Of a stretch of 64,000 bases of DNA, positions 25,262 to 32,123 are shown piece by piece. Position 1 is the first letter of the stretch; each line of letters starts with the position of its first letter. Under the pieces are notes generated by a model. That model had not been told where the DNA came from. It was given only the letters and a program-made list of their open reading frames with translations, and did not search any database. Position numbers and translations under genes: made by a program. Origin of the DNA: Nitrospira sp. (GTDB lineage Bacteria; Nitrospirota; Nitrospiria; Nitrospirales; Nitrospiraceae); the NCBI GenBank assembly GCA_022842445.1, contig JALHPO010000006.1, positions 124,001-188,000 on the forward strand. The letters run 5' to 3'.

Positions 25262-25816
25262 ATGCCTGTTGGAGGCCGGAACATGTATGCCGCCGTCACC
25301 GCTTTATTCATGTGCTTTTGCCTGACCCTGACCGGCCCGGGAGGTACGGCGCAGGCCAAGATCGTCGTTCCGGCCGGTTCCGTGATCGAAGTGGACGAAG
25401 TTACCGTCAAGTCCGTAGTGGCCGTATTCGAGCGGGCTGAACAGGCGGTGAAGGCCCATGATCTCGACAGGGTCATGGCCGTCTACTCTCAGCACTACAA
25501 CTACCATGGGCTCAAGAAGGATGATATCCGCAAGGTTTGGAAAGACCTGTTCGACGAGTATCAAGAGATTGCTAGCACCCATATCCTCAGCAAATTCACC
25601 AAGGTCGGATCGGGAAGCCAGACCGTGCTGGAGGTCACCTGCACCGGCCATCTGTGGGCACGGTCCAAGACCAGTGGCCTGTACGTACCCATCGACAGCT
25701 GGCATGAGGAAGTGCACTACCTCGTGATGGAAGAAGGTGAGTGGCGCATTCGCGGCAATCTCGGCGATTCGCCGCGTACGCTTCCGTTCGGCACATCGCC
25801 CCATCCTCTGTTTTGA
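25262..25816 (+). CDS. secreted NTF2-like protein (paralogue of 1744-2325)
   Basis: 184 residues from ATG 25262, which follows AAGGGAGA; starts at 25211 and 25283 are also in frame. The signal peptide covers about residues 1-32 (ALFMCFCLTLTG, cleavage near AQA). The domain has ERAEQAVKAHDLDRVMAVYS, QHYNYHGLKKDDI, VTCTGHLW, DSWHEEVHYLVMEEGEWR and the same terminal HPLF as its paralogue. The conserved YNYHGLK and SW..EVHYLV strands may line a pocket. Probably periplasmic; ligand unknown. Confidence 0.8.
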   Translation: MPVGGRNMYAAVTALFMCFCLTLTGPGGTAQAKIVVPAGSVIEVDEVTVKSVVAVFERAEQAVKAHDLDRVMAVYSQHYNYHGLKKDDIRKVWKDLFDEYQEIASTHILSKFTKVGSGSQTVLEVTCTGHLWARSKTSGLYVPIDSWHEEVHYLVMEEGEWRIRGNLGDSPRTLPFGTSPHPLF

Positions 25817-25840
25817 CGAAGAGACGAAGGAGCCTCACGT

Positions 25841-26698
25841 ATGAGAATCGCGATCGGCGTCGATTGGTCGGATCAGGCCTTTACCGCTGTCACCCAGACG
25901 TTTCATGTCTATCATCCAACCGACGTCACACTGGTGCACGGGGTCAATCTCGGTTTTTTCGAGCAGCCGCTCTTAGCCGAGATGACCAATCTGCAAGGCT
26001 ACGACGACTTTCGTAACGCGATGGTGGACGCAGGCCGTCAACTGCTTGAACGCGCAGCCGCCATGGTCCCGCCCGATGTAGGGTCCGTGCGAAAGGTCAA
26101 TGAAATCGGCAGCCCCGCTCAGATCATTCTCGACAGCGCTCAAACCGTCGCGGCCGACCTCGTCGTCGTTGGCGCGCGCGGCCGCAGCCGTGTCGCTGAA
26201 ACCGTCCTCGGCAGCGTCTCTCATCGCGTCCTGTCGCATGCATCTCGTCCCACGTTGATCGTCAAGGGACCCGCGCGGCCGATTAAGCGGGTACTGGTCG
26301 CCATTGAAGGCCATGATGACGCCGATCGAATCACGCAGTGGCTGACCCGTCACCAGTTTGCGACGCCGGTCGAACTCTGTGTGCTCAATGCCGTCGTCCC
26401 CGTCGGGTTAGACAGCCCCTATGACGCGCTGGGGGCAAGAGCCTGGTGGGAAGGCGCAGAGTCCTATGCAGAGGAATTCGTCAAGGCCACTGCGGCCAAG
26501 CTGCTGGATTCCCGATATACGGTCAGCACAAAGGTGGCGGTAGGCAATCCGGCGGCGATGGTCGGAGAGCAGGCGCAAGCCATGGACTTGGTGGTGGTCG
26601 CTTCGCACGGACGCAAGGGAATCGACCGCTTCCTCCTGGGAAGCGTGTCGCACGCCATCGTCCATCAGGTGGCATGTCCCATCCTTGTCATACGGTGA
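25841..26698 (+). CDS. tandem universal stress protein (two UspA domains)
   Basis: 285 residues, preceded by GAAGGAG. The first UspA domain begins MRIAIGVDWSDQAFTAV and ends VVVGARGRSRVAETVLGSVSHRVL; the second begins KRVLVAIEGHDDADR and ends VVASHGRKGIDRFLLGSVSHAIV. Both keep a G-x2-G-x9-G-S loop, so ATP binding is likely. The start is 24 bases after the NTF2-like gene and the stop is 12 bases before a cytochrome c gene, so it is likely part of one operon. Confidence 0.92.
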   Translation: MRIAIGVDWSDQAFTAVTQTFHVYHPTDVTLVHGVNLGFFEQPLLAEMTNLQGYDDFRNAMVDAGRQLLERAAAMVPPDVGSVRKVNEIGSPAQIILDSAQTVAADLVVVGARGRSRVAETVLGSVSHRVLSHASRPTLIVKGPARPIKRVLVAIEGHDDADRITQWLTRHQFATPVELCVLNAVVPVGLDSPYDALGARAWWEGAESYAEEFVKATAAKLLDSRYTVSTKVAVGNPAAMVGEQAQAMDLVVVASHGRKGIDRFLLGSVSHAIVHQVACPILVIR

Positions 26699-26710
26699 AA
26701 GGGATCGATC

Positions 26711-27070
26711 ATGAAAGCGACACTGGCTGTTGTTGTCCTCCTCCTCCTCATCGGAACGTCCTGGGTTTCGGCGCAGATGTCTCGCGGAAATCCGAAGATC
26801 GGGCAAGGCGTGTATGAACAACAGTGCCTTCGTTGCCATGGATCCAAATTGGACGGGAACGGCCCAGACAGCGAAGACTTGATCGTGCGTCCGGCGAATC
26901 TGCAGTCTCGCATCACTCGATCGAAAACAGACTGGGAACTGCTCGTGGCGATCTCGAACGGCGTGCTGTTCAGCCCGATGCACGGATTCCGCGGCAAGCT
27001 GACGGACGAGCAAATCCTGGACGTGTTGTCCTATATCAGGGCCATGTCGCCGCCCGACATCGTCAGTTAG
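26711..27070 (+). CDS. small monoheme cytochrome c
   Basis: 119 residues. A signal peptide covers residues 1-21 (LAVVVLLLLIGTSWVSA). A single heme site CLRCH lies near residue 39. The methionine ligand may be that in FSPMHGFRGKLTDEQI, with the final helix ILDVLSYIRAM typical of class I cytochromes. It acts in the periplasm as an electron carrier. The next gene begins with GTG immediately after the TAG, so the two are tightly linked. Confidence 0.9.
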   Translation: MKATLAVVVLLLLIGTSWVSAQMSRGNPKIGQGVYEQQCLRCHGSKLDGNGPDSEDLIVRPANLQSRITRSKTDWELLVAISNGVLFSPMHGFRGKLTDEQILDVLSYIRAMSPPDIVS

Positions 27071-27505
27071 GTGTTCCGCCGGTCCACAGCCTGGCAGGAG
27101 CGGGTTCTGCAACTTGCCGCTGGTGTTTTCGCCCTACTGTGCCTCAACAGCGCACAGATTCACGCTGAAGAACGCGCTCCGGACATTGAGGTTTTCGTCC
27201 GCGCAGGCTGTCCCCATTGCGAAGCGGGTTCCATCATTGAACTGCTGTGCACCGCCGGCTTCCCGGCGCTCTATACACAGATTCTCACTCTGCACCAATT
27301 GCCGATGTGGGAATACTACGGCTACCTCGGCCTCTATAACCTGGCCTATATCTTCGATGACAGCCTCATGGTGACAATTGCCGTGGTTACACTGAGTCGG
27401 AGGAAATTTCAAGAAAGTGCGGGGCGCTGGCTGAAGCTCACGAGCGGCCTGGTGATGGCCGGATTGGGAGCCGCCTTGCTTCTTCAACGCAAGTGGCTTA
27501 TCTGA
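27071..27505 (+). CDS. CPHC-motif membrane protein, apparently an internally shortened thioredoxin-membrane fusion
   Basis: 144 residues from GTG 27071, directly after the cytochrome stop. Residues 1-32 look like a signal segment. Next is EVFVRAGCPHCEAG, a thioredoxin/glutaredoxin-type active site, followed at once by hydrophobic segments (ELLCTAGFPALYTQIL, WEYYGYLGLYNLAYIF, LMVTIAVVTLS, LTSGLVMAGLGAALLL). A normal redoxin domain needs some 80-100 residues, but only about ten follow the CPHC site before membrane sequence starts, so an in-frame deletion from a longer parent is likely. It may still be a membrane thiol protein. Confidence 0.65.
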   Translation: MFRRSTAWQERVLQLAAGVFALLCLNSAQIHAEERAPDIEVFVRAGCPHCEAGSIIELLCTAGFPALYTQILTLHQLPMWEYYGYLGLYNLAYIFDDSLMVTIAVVTLSRRKFQESAGRWLKLTSGLVMAGLGAALLLQRKWLI

Positions 27506-27554
27506 TGAGGGAACGCAGTGAACCAAACGTGATTATCCATGCAGGAAGGTATCG

Positions 27555-29723
27555 ATGGCTGGCTCTTCTCCTGATTGCGGTATCAACTCGCTGAAGCCGT
27601 TTTTCTATCCTCGTCATGTCGCCGTGGTCGGCGCCTCCCGTAAACCAACCGGTATCGGGCATCGGATCATCGAATCGCTGCAACAGGGCGGCTTCTCCGG
27701 ATCAATCGTCCCCGTCAATCCGCATGCGACGAAAATCGCAGGGCTACGGGCATTCCCGTCGCTGAAGGCCGTTCCCGGCCCTGTCGATGTCGCCATCGTT
27801 GTCGTACCTGCCAACGCGGTACTTGCGGTCATCGCCGACTGCGCCGACAAACAGATCGCAGCTGTCGTCCTTATCACGGCAGGATTTGCCGAAACGGGCG
27901 GATCGGGAATCTCGCTCGAAGAGCAGCTGTGTGCGAGAGTCCGTCAGCATGGGATTCGCCTGATCGGGCCGAATTGCTTCGGACTGATGAACCTGGATTC
28001 CGCCATCCATCTCAATGCGACCTATACTCCGATATCCCCTCCCGCCGGTCGAGTCGCTCTCGCTTCAGAAAGCGGCGGGGTCGGGCTCGCAGTGGTGACG
28101 GCAGCCAGACGGTTGAATCTCGGCCTGTCCAGCTTCGTCAGTGTCGGCAACCATATAGACGTCACGGCGATCGATCTTCTGGAGTACTGGGAACAGGACG
28201 TGGCGACAGATGTGATTCTGCTCTACCTCGAAACCATCGTCGATCCTCACCGGTTCAGATCGGTCGCCGGGCGCGTGGGAAGGAAGAAGCCCATCGTCGT
28301 CATGAAAGCGGGTCGGACGCAGGCTGGACAATCCGCGGCCGGATCTCACACTGCTGCGTTGGCAGCCAATGAATCGGCGGTTGCCGCATTGTTCACGCAA
28401 TGCGGCGCAATCCGTGCGAAAACCCTCGAAGAATTTCTCGCGCTCGCCACTGGCTTGTCCAATCAACGGCTCCCTTCGGATCGCCGAATCGGCATCTTGA
28501 CCAATTCCGGCGGGCCAGGCGTCCTCTGCGCCGACAGTTGCGCAGCGGAAGGGCTCATGGTGCCGGAATTGTCCAAGGAGACACAATCCGCCCTTTCCGT
28601 CTTTCTTCCTCCCACAGCAGCACTGAACAATCCTGTCGATGTAATCGGTTTTGCAAGCGAGGACCAGCATGCCCGGGCCGTTGTCACCATGCTCACGGCG
28701 AAGGAGATCGACGCCCTCATCATTGTCCACGTATCTGTCAGAGTCGAAGACAATGACCCGGTAGCCGCAGGGATCCTGCGGGGAATCAGAGCCGCTCGAC
28801 AGACGGACCCCAACAGGAAGCCGGTGTATCTCTGCTGGATGGCAGAAGGAGATTTGGATCGAGCATTCAATGTAGACGGAGAGGTCATTCCTACCTATCG
28901 GCACCCTGAGGTTCCGGCGCGCATCATCAGCCGTGCCATCACCTATGAAAACTGGCGGCAGCAGCCAATCGGACAGGCGACACACAACTCCGACATTGAC
29001 CTATCAATGGTGAAATCGATTTTTGCAAAAGCCTTATCGGAACGCGGATCCGGCTGGCTGACGACAGAAGAAACCTATGCCACTCTCGGCGCAATGAATC
29101 TGCCTCTTGCGCAAGGAATCGTGGCAACCGGCGCCGAAGAGGCGGTCAAACTGGCGCAGAAGATCGGATATCCTGTTGCCGTGAAACTTGCATCTCATCA
29201 GATTGTGCACAAGACCGAGATGGGTGGAGTGCATCTGGACCTGGCCGATGAACAAGCTGTCCGCAATTCGTTCGAGGCGATTCGGGCCAGGTTCGCACAG
29301 ATGAATAAATTGGAGGCGATGGAGGGTGTGTTGGTGCAGCCGATGTTGTCAGGTGGCGTGGAGGTGATGATCGGCATGACCCGCGATCCCCTGTTCGGCC
29401 CCCTGATCGCATTCGGCCTCGGAGGGATTCACGTCGAGATTCTCGGCGACGTTCAGTTCCGTGTGGCACCGCTCACCGGCAGGGACGCAACCGAGATGGT
29501 GCGGACGATCAAGGGCTACCGCTTACTCACAGGCTATCGCGGCCAGCCGGCAGTAGATCTGAAGGCGATTGAAGAGGTCCTGCTGCGTGTGTCCCAGCTC
29601 GTCGAGGCGATCCCTCAAATCAACGAGATCGACCTGAATCCGGTCTTCGCGTTGCCTGAAGGCCAAGGCTGCAAGATCGTGGATGCGAGGATACGCATCG
29701 AACTACCGCAACGCACCGGGTAG
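27555..29723 (+). CDS. acetate-CoA ligase (ADP-forming), fused alpha and beta parts
   Basis: 722 residues, ribosome site AGGAAGG. Residues about 15-140 are a CoA-binding Rossmann domain (FFYPRHVAVVGASRKPTGIG). Next are the succinyl-CoA ligase-like domains (LASESGGVGLAVV, GSHTAALAANESAV containing the phosphorylated histidine, LTNSGGPGVLCAD). Residues about 490-720 are an ATP-grasp domain (VAVKLASHQIVHKTEMGGV, LVQPMLSGGVEVMIGM, INEIDLNPVF). The enzyme converts acetyl-CoA, ADP and phosphate to acetate, CoA and ATP, or the reverse. A related, longer protein is at 32124-34802. Confidence 0.9.
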   Translation: MAGSSPDCGINSLKPFFYPRHVAVVGASRKPTGIGHRIIESLQQGGFSGSIVPVNPHATKIAGLRAFPSLKAVPGPVDVAIVVVPANAVLAVIADCADKQIAAVVLITAGFAETGGSGISLEEQLCARVRQHGIRLIGPNCFGLMNLDSAIHLNATYTPISPPAGRVALASESGGVGLAVVTAARRLNLGLSSFVSVGNHIDVTAIDLLEYWEQDVATDVILLYLETIVDPHRFRSVAGRVGRKKPIVVMKAGRTQAGQSAAGSHTAALAANESAVAALFTQCGAIRAKTLEEFLALATGLSNQRLPSDRRIGILTNSGGPGVLCADSCAAEGLMVPELSKETQSALSVFLPPTAALNNPVDVIGFASEDQHARAVVTMLTAKEIDALIIVHVSVRVEDNDPVAAGILRGIRAARQTDPNRKPVYLCWMAEGDLDRAFNVDGEVIPTYRHPEVPARIISRAITYENWRQQPIGQATHNSDIDLSMVKSIFAKALSERGSGWLTTEETYATLGAMNLPLAQGIVATGAEEAVKLAQKIGYPVAVKLASHQIVHKTEMGGVHLDLADEQAVRNSFEAIRARFAQMNKLEAMEGVLVQPMLSGGVEVMIGMTRDPLFGPLIAFGLGGIHVEILGDVQFRVAPLTGRDATEMVRTIKGYRLLTGYRGQPAVDLKAIEEVLLRVSQLVEAIPQINEIDLNPVFALPEGQGCKIVDARIRIELPQRTG

Positions 29724-29771
29724 GGAATTTTTCCCCCTGCAAACCCGACGCGCACTCTCCGTCCAATCAAA

Positions 29772-30152
29772 CTATCGCAACGTCAGCAGCCAGGCACGGA
29801 TATCGGCCATTTGCTGGCCGGTAATGACCCCGTTGAGCGGTGGCATCGCGTGCTGACCTTCATAGACAACTGTCCAAAATGCCTTCTCATTCGACAGCAC
29901 GGAATTGCCTGCCAGCCGAGGACCAATGCCGCCGGTCCCACGGGGACCATGGCAGACGATGCAGCTCGCCTCGTACAGTTTCTCGCCACGGTTGCTGTCC
30001 CCGGAGGTAGGCTTCTGGCCGATGTCACTGGAACTGTTCTTGGGAATTCTTTGTGCGCCGGCATCACCAGCATGAGCAGCAGGGCTGATGAGGGGCGCAG
30101 GTATCCCGAGAAGAGCCATACAAAGCACAATGGAACTCAGAAGTTTTCTCAT
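29772..30152 (-). CDS. small monoheme cytochrome c
   Basis: 126 residues from ATG 30152; the signal peptide (MRKLLSSIVLCMALLGIP, cleavage near AHA) supports this start. One heme site CIVCH at about residue 66 is followed by GTGGIGPRLAG and a likely methionine ligand in QHAMPPLNG. It is a class I cytochrome c of the periplasm. It is convergent with the CoA ligase gene and lies 3' of two further cytochromes on the same strand. Confidence 0.9.
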   Translation of the reverse strand: MRKLLSSIVLCMALLGIPAPLISPAAHAGDAGAQRIPKNSSSDIGQKPTSGDSNRGEKLYEASCIVCHGPRGTGGIGPRLAGNSVLSNEKAFWTVVYEGQHAMPPLNGVITGQQMADIRAWLLTLR

Positions 30153-30198
30153 GGGAAGATTGCTCTCTTTCGCCGGCCATTCCACCGCATGACCGCAC

Positions 30199-30654
30199 TT
30201 ACTCTGCTGTGGGGTTGGGGTCTTTTCGTATAAACGCAAGGTAGAGCAGCGTATCGGCGAGGCCCTGATCGGTCATGGTCGTGTCGGGAAACATGCCGGT
30301 GCCCGGATGGCCTTCCCGGATGGCGCGGGACCGCTCCTTGTTGGTTTTCAGTTTCAGAACTGCCGGATTACGCAAATCCGTAGGGGGGGGACTCAGCCGT
30401 GCGATGAGAGCGGCAGTATCCTTTTCCAGGCGAGGTGTCCTGGTGAGATATCCATCGATCCCGTGACAATAGTAGCAGACGCCCTTCCCGTTGAAGATCT
30501 CCCGACCCCGGGCAACATCTCCCTTCAGTGTTCCACCGGGTGGCGACGGAGCGGACCCAGCCCAGACGGGCCTATCCGACAGCGGTGGAAGCGACATGCC
30601 CAGCCAGGCTGTGAGCAGAATGCCGAAACCGTTCAACCAGCTTGTTTTGTTCAT
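30199..30654 (-). CDS. monoheme cytochrome c, tandem copy A
   Basis: 151 residues. Signal peptide at about 1-32 (GILLTAWLGMSLPPLSDRP). Heme site CYYCH near residue 61, then GIDGYLTRTPRLEKD and a possible methionine ligand in GTGMFPDTTM. It is closely similar to copy B (30871-31326) along the whole length; the segment at about residues 33-47 differs most. The start codon directly follows a 9-bp repeat array. Periplasmic electron carrier. Confidence 0.9.
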   Translation of the reverse strand: MNKTSWLNGFGILLTAWLGMSLPPLSDRPVWAGSAPSPPGGTLKGDVARGREIFNGKGVCYYCHGIDGYLTRTPRLEKDTAALIARLSPPPTDLRNPAVLKLKTNKERSRAIREGHPGTGMFPDTTMTDQGLADTLLYLAFIRKDPNPTAE

Positions 30655-30735
30655 TTTGGTCTTTCTCGTCTATCTCGTCTGTCTGGTCTGTCTTGCCTAT
30701 CTGGTCTATTTCGTTTGTCTGGTTTGTTTGGTTAA
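30655..30735. repeat. degenerate 9-bp tandem array (array 2), eight units
   Basis: On the plus strand from the cytochrome start: GGTCTTTCT, CGTCTATCT, CGTCTGTCT, GGTCTGTCT, TGCCTATCT, GGTCTATTT, CGTTTGTCT, GGTTTGTTT. Eight units follow in phase with a consensus SGTCTNTCT. The array touches the start codon of the cytochrome encoded on the other strand, so it occupies its whole 5' region. Confidence 0.85.
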
Positions 30736-30752
30736 CCAGATCAACCAGCTAA

Positions 30753-30855
30753 TCAGTGCTGTCCGCAACAGGTATTGTCACGATCTTCCGAAATAGTATT
30801 CATGTTGCTGAAGATCGTGGCGTGTTCTTCCGCACTGGTCACGTTATCGATTGCC
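30753..30855 (-). pseudogene. duplicated 3' tail of the hemerythrin gene
   Basis: The reverse strand encodes AIDNVTSAEEHATIFSNMN, then TISEDRDNTCCGQH and a stop at 30753-30755. This nearly repeats the last 33 codons of the hemerythrin gene at 31397-31876. Only the tail is present, so it is a by-product of a tandem duplication and not a gene. The DNA just beyond 30855 joins the 3' end of cytochrome copy B. Confidence 0.85.
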
Positions 30856-30870
30856 CACGTTCCGTGACGA

Positions 30871-31326
30871 TCAATCCTTTTCCGGGTTGGGATCTTTTCT
30901 GATAAACGCCAGATAGAACAAGGTATCGGCCATGTCCCGATCGGTCATGGTGAAATCTCGAAACCTTCCGGTGCTCGGATGGCCTTCCCGGATGGCGCGG
31001 GCTCGTTCCTTGTTCGTCTTCAGGCGAAGCACGCTGGGATCACGCAGGTCGGTCGGAGGCGGATTCAGCCGCGCAATGCGCGCGGCCATGTCCTCTTTCA
31101 TATGTGGCAATCGATCGAGATAGCCGTCCATTCCATGGCAGTAGGAGCAGCCCCCGTTGCCGTGGAAGATGTCCCTGCCTCGTTCAACACTAGCCTTGCG
31201 CTTCATACCCGGTTGTGAGACGGATGACTCGGCCGAGGCGGGCCTATCGGACAGCGGTGGAAGCGACATGCCCAGCCAGGCTGTGAGCAGAATGCCGAAA
31301 ACGTTCAAGTAGCTTGTTTTGTTCAT
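30871..31326 (-). CDS. monoheme cytochrome c, tandem copy B
   Basis: 151 residues, homologous to copy A. Signal peptide at about 1-32 (nearly identical to copy A), heme site CSYCH near residue 61, then GMDGYLDRLPHMKED and GHPSTGRFRDFTM. Copy A has GTGMFPDTTM where this copy has STGRFRDFTM, so a nearby methionine is lost here and the sixth heme ligand may differ. It sits directly upstream of the hemerythrin gene's 3' end on the same strand. Confidence 0.9.
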   Translation of the reverse strand: MNKTSYLNVFGILLTAWLGMSLPPLSDRPASAESSVSQPGMKRKASVERGRDIFHGNGGCSYCHGMDGYLDRLPHMKEDMAARIARLNPPPTDLRDPSVLRLKTNKERARAIREGHPSTGRFRDFTMTDRDMADTLFYLAFIRKDPNPEKD

Positions 31327-31380
31327 GTGGTCTGTCTGGTCTATCTGGTCTATTTCGTTTGTCTCGTTTGTTTGGTTAAC
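31327..31380. repeat. degenerate 9-bp tandem array (array 3), five units
   Basis: Plus strand GGTCTGTCT, GGTCTATCT, GGTCTATTT, CGTTTGTCT, CGTTTGTTT, then GGTT. It has the same phase and consensus as the array at 30655-30735 but three units fewer. It ends just before the start codon of cytochrome copy B. Confidence 0.85.
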
Positions 31381-31396
31381 CAGATCAACCAGCTAA

Positions 31397-31876
31397 TCAG
31401 TCTTGCCCGCAACAGGTATTGTAGCGATCTTCCGGAATAGTATTCATGTTGCTGAAGATCATTACGCGTTCTTCCGCACTGGTCACATTATCGATTGCGG
31501 GATAGAGCGCCCGCTCTTCTTTTCGATTATGAGAGCTTAATAGGTTAAGCAGCGCTTGTTCTTCCTGATCCGTCTCAGGATTCTCTTTTTCCACCTTCTG
31601 GTGAATTGTGTCAAGCAGCTGCTTGATCTGGCTATGCTCAAACCGCATCACAGGTGTCGGCCCGTCCTCGACCATGCCGGTTTTCTCTTCCCACATCGGG
31701 AACAGCAACTCCTCTTCCCACACAATATGCCGCTGGAGACCGACCTTGAATTCTTTGAACGCGTCTTTGGCTTTCACAAAATCGGACCGTTTCAATCGTT
31801 GAAACGTCTTGAACAGCTCATCCAGTCGATCATGATCTTTTTCATAGAACGTGGTGATCGTCGTCTGCTCACCCAT
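31397..31876 (-). CDS. hemerythrin-like domain protein
   Basis: 159 residues from ATG 31876, preceded by GGGAG. It is a four-helix bundle with hemerythrin ligands: FYEKDHDRLDELF, GLQRHIVWEEELLFPMWE (HxxxE pair), MRFEHSQIKQLLD and LLSSHNRKEERALYP. The pattern H, HxxxE, H, HxxxE binds a diiron site that holds O2 or detects oxygen or nitric oxide. The C-terminus ends with two adjacent cysteines (TCCGQD). Its 3' end has been duplicated at 30753-30855. Confidence 0.9.
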   Translation of the reverse strand: MGEQTTITTFYEKDHDRLDELFKTFQRLKRSDFVKAKDAFKEFKVGLQRHIVWEEELLFPMWEEKTGMVEDGPTPVMRFEHSQIKQLLDTIHQKVEKENPETDQEEQALLNLLSSHNRKEERALYPAIDNVTSAEERVMIFSNMNTIPEDRYNTCCGQD

Positions 31877-32123
31877 TGTGTACTCCCATAAGTTATCAAC
31901 CCGCCCCGATTTTGCACTCCAGATGACAAGCCCCACACGCTTTTATGTGATTATTGAACATCAACAAGATCTGCTGCAAGTCCTTGCTAGGAATCACTCA
32001 CGAATTCCTCCGTCGTCTCGTGATGCGTTCCGGCCGGATCGTTGATGGCAAGGGAGGCCATGTGGGATAGAGCATCCCGCCGTGTAGTGTTATATTCACC
32101 TCAACCAACCACGAGTGCAAGCC

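Larger units (their letters stand above)
30199..31500. repeat. tandem duplication of about 0.67 kb (two copies of cytochrome, array and hemerythrin tail)
   Basis: Two consecutive units, 30199 to about 30870 and 30871 to about 31500, carry in the same order a cytochrome c gene, a 9-bp repeat array, the sequence TTAACCAGATCAACCAGC and the end of the hemerythrin gene. Unit one keeps only the hemerythrin tail. The repeat array has eight units in the first copy and five in the second, so it changed length after, or at, the duplication. Confidence 0.85.
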
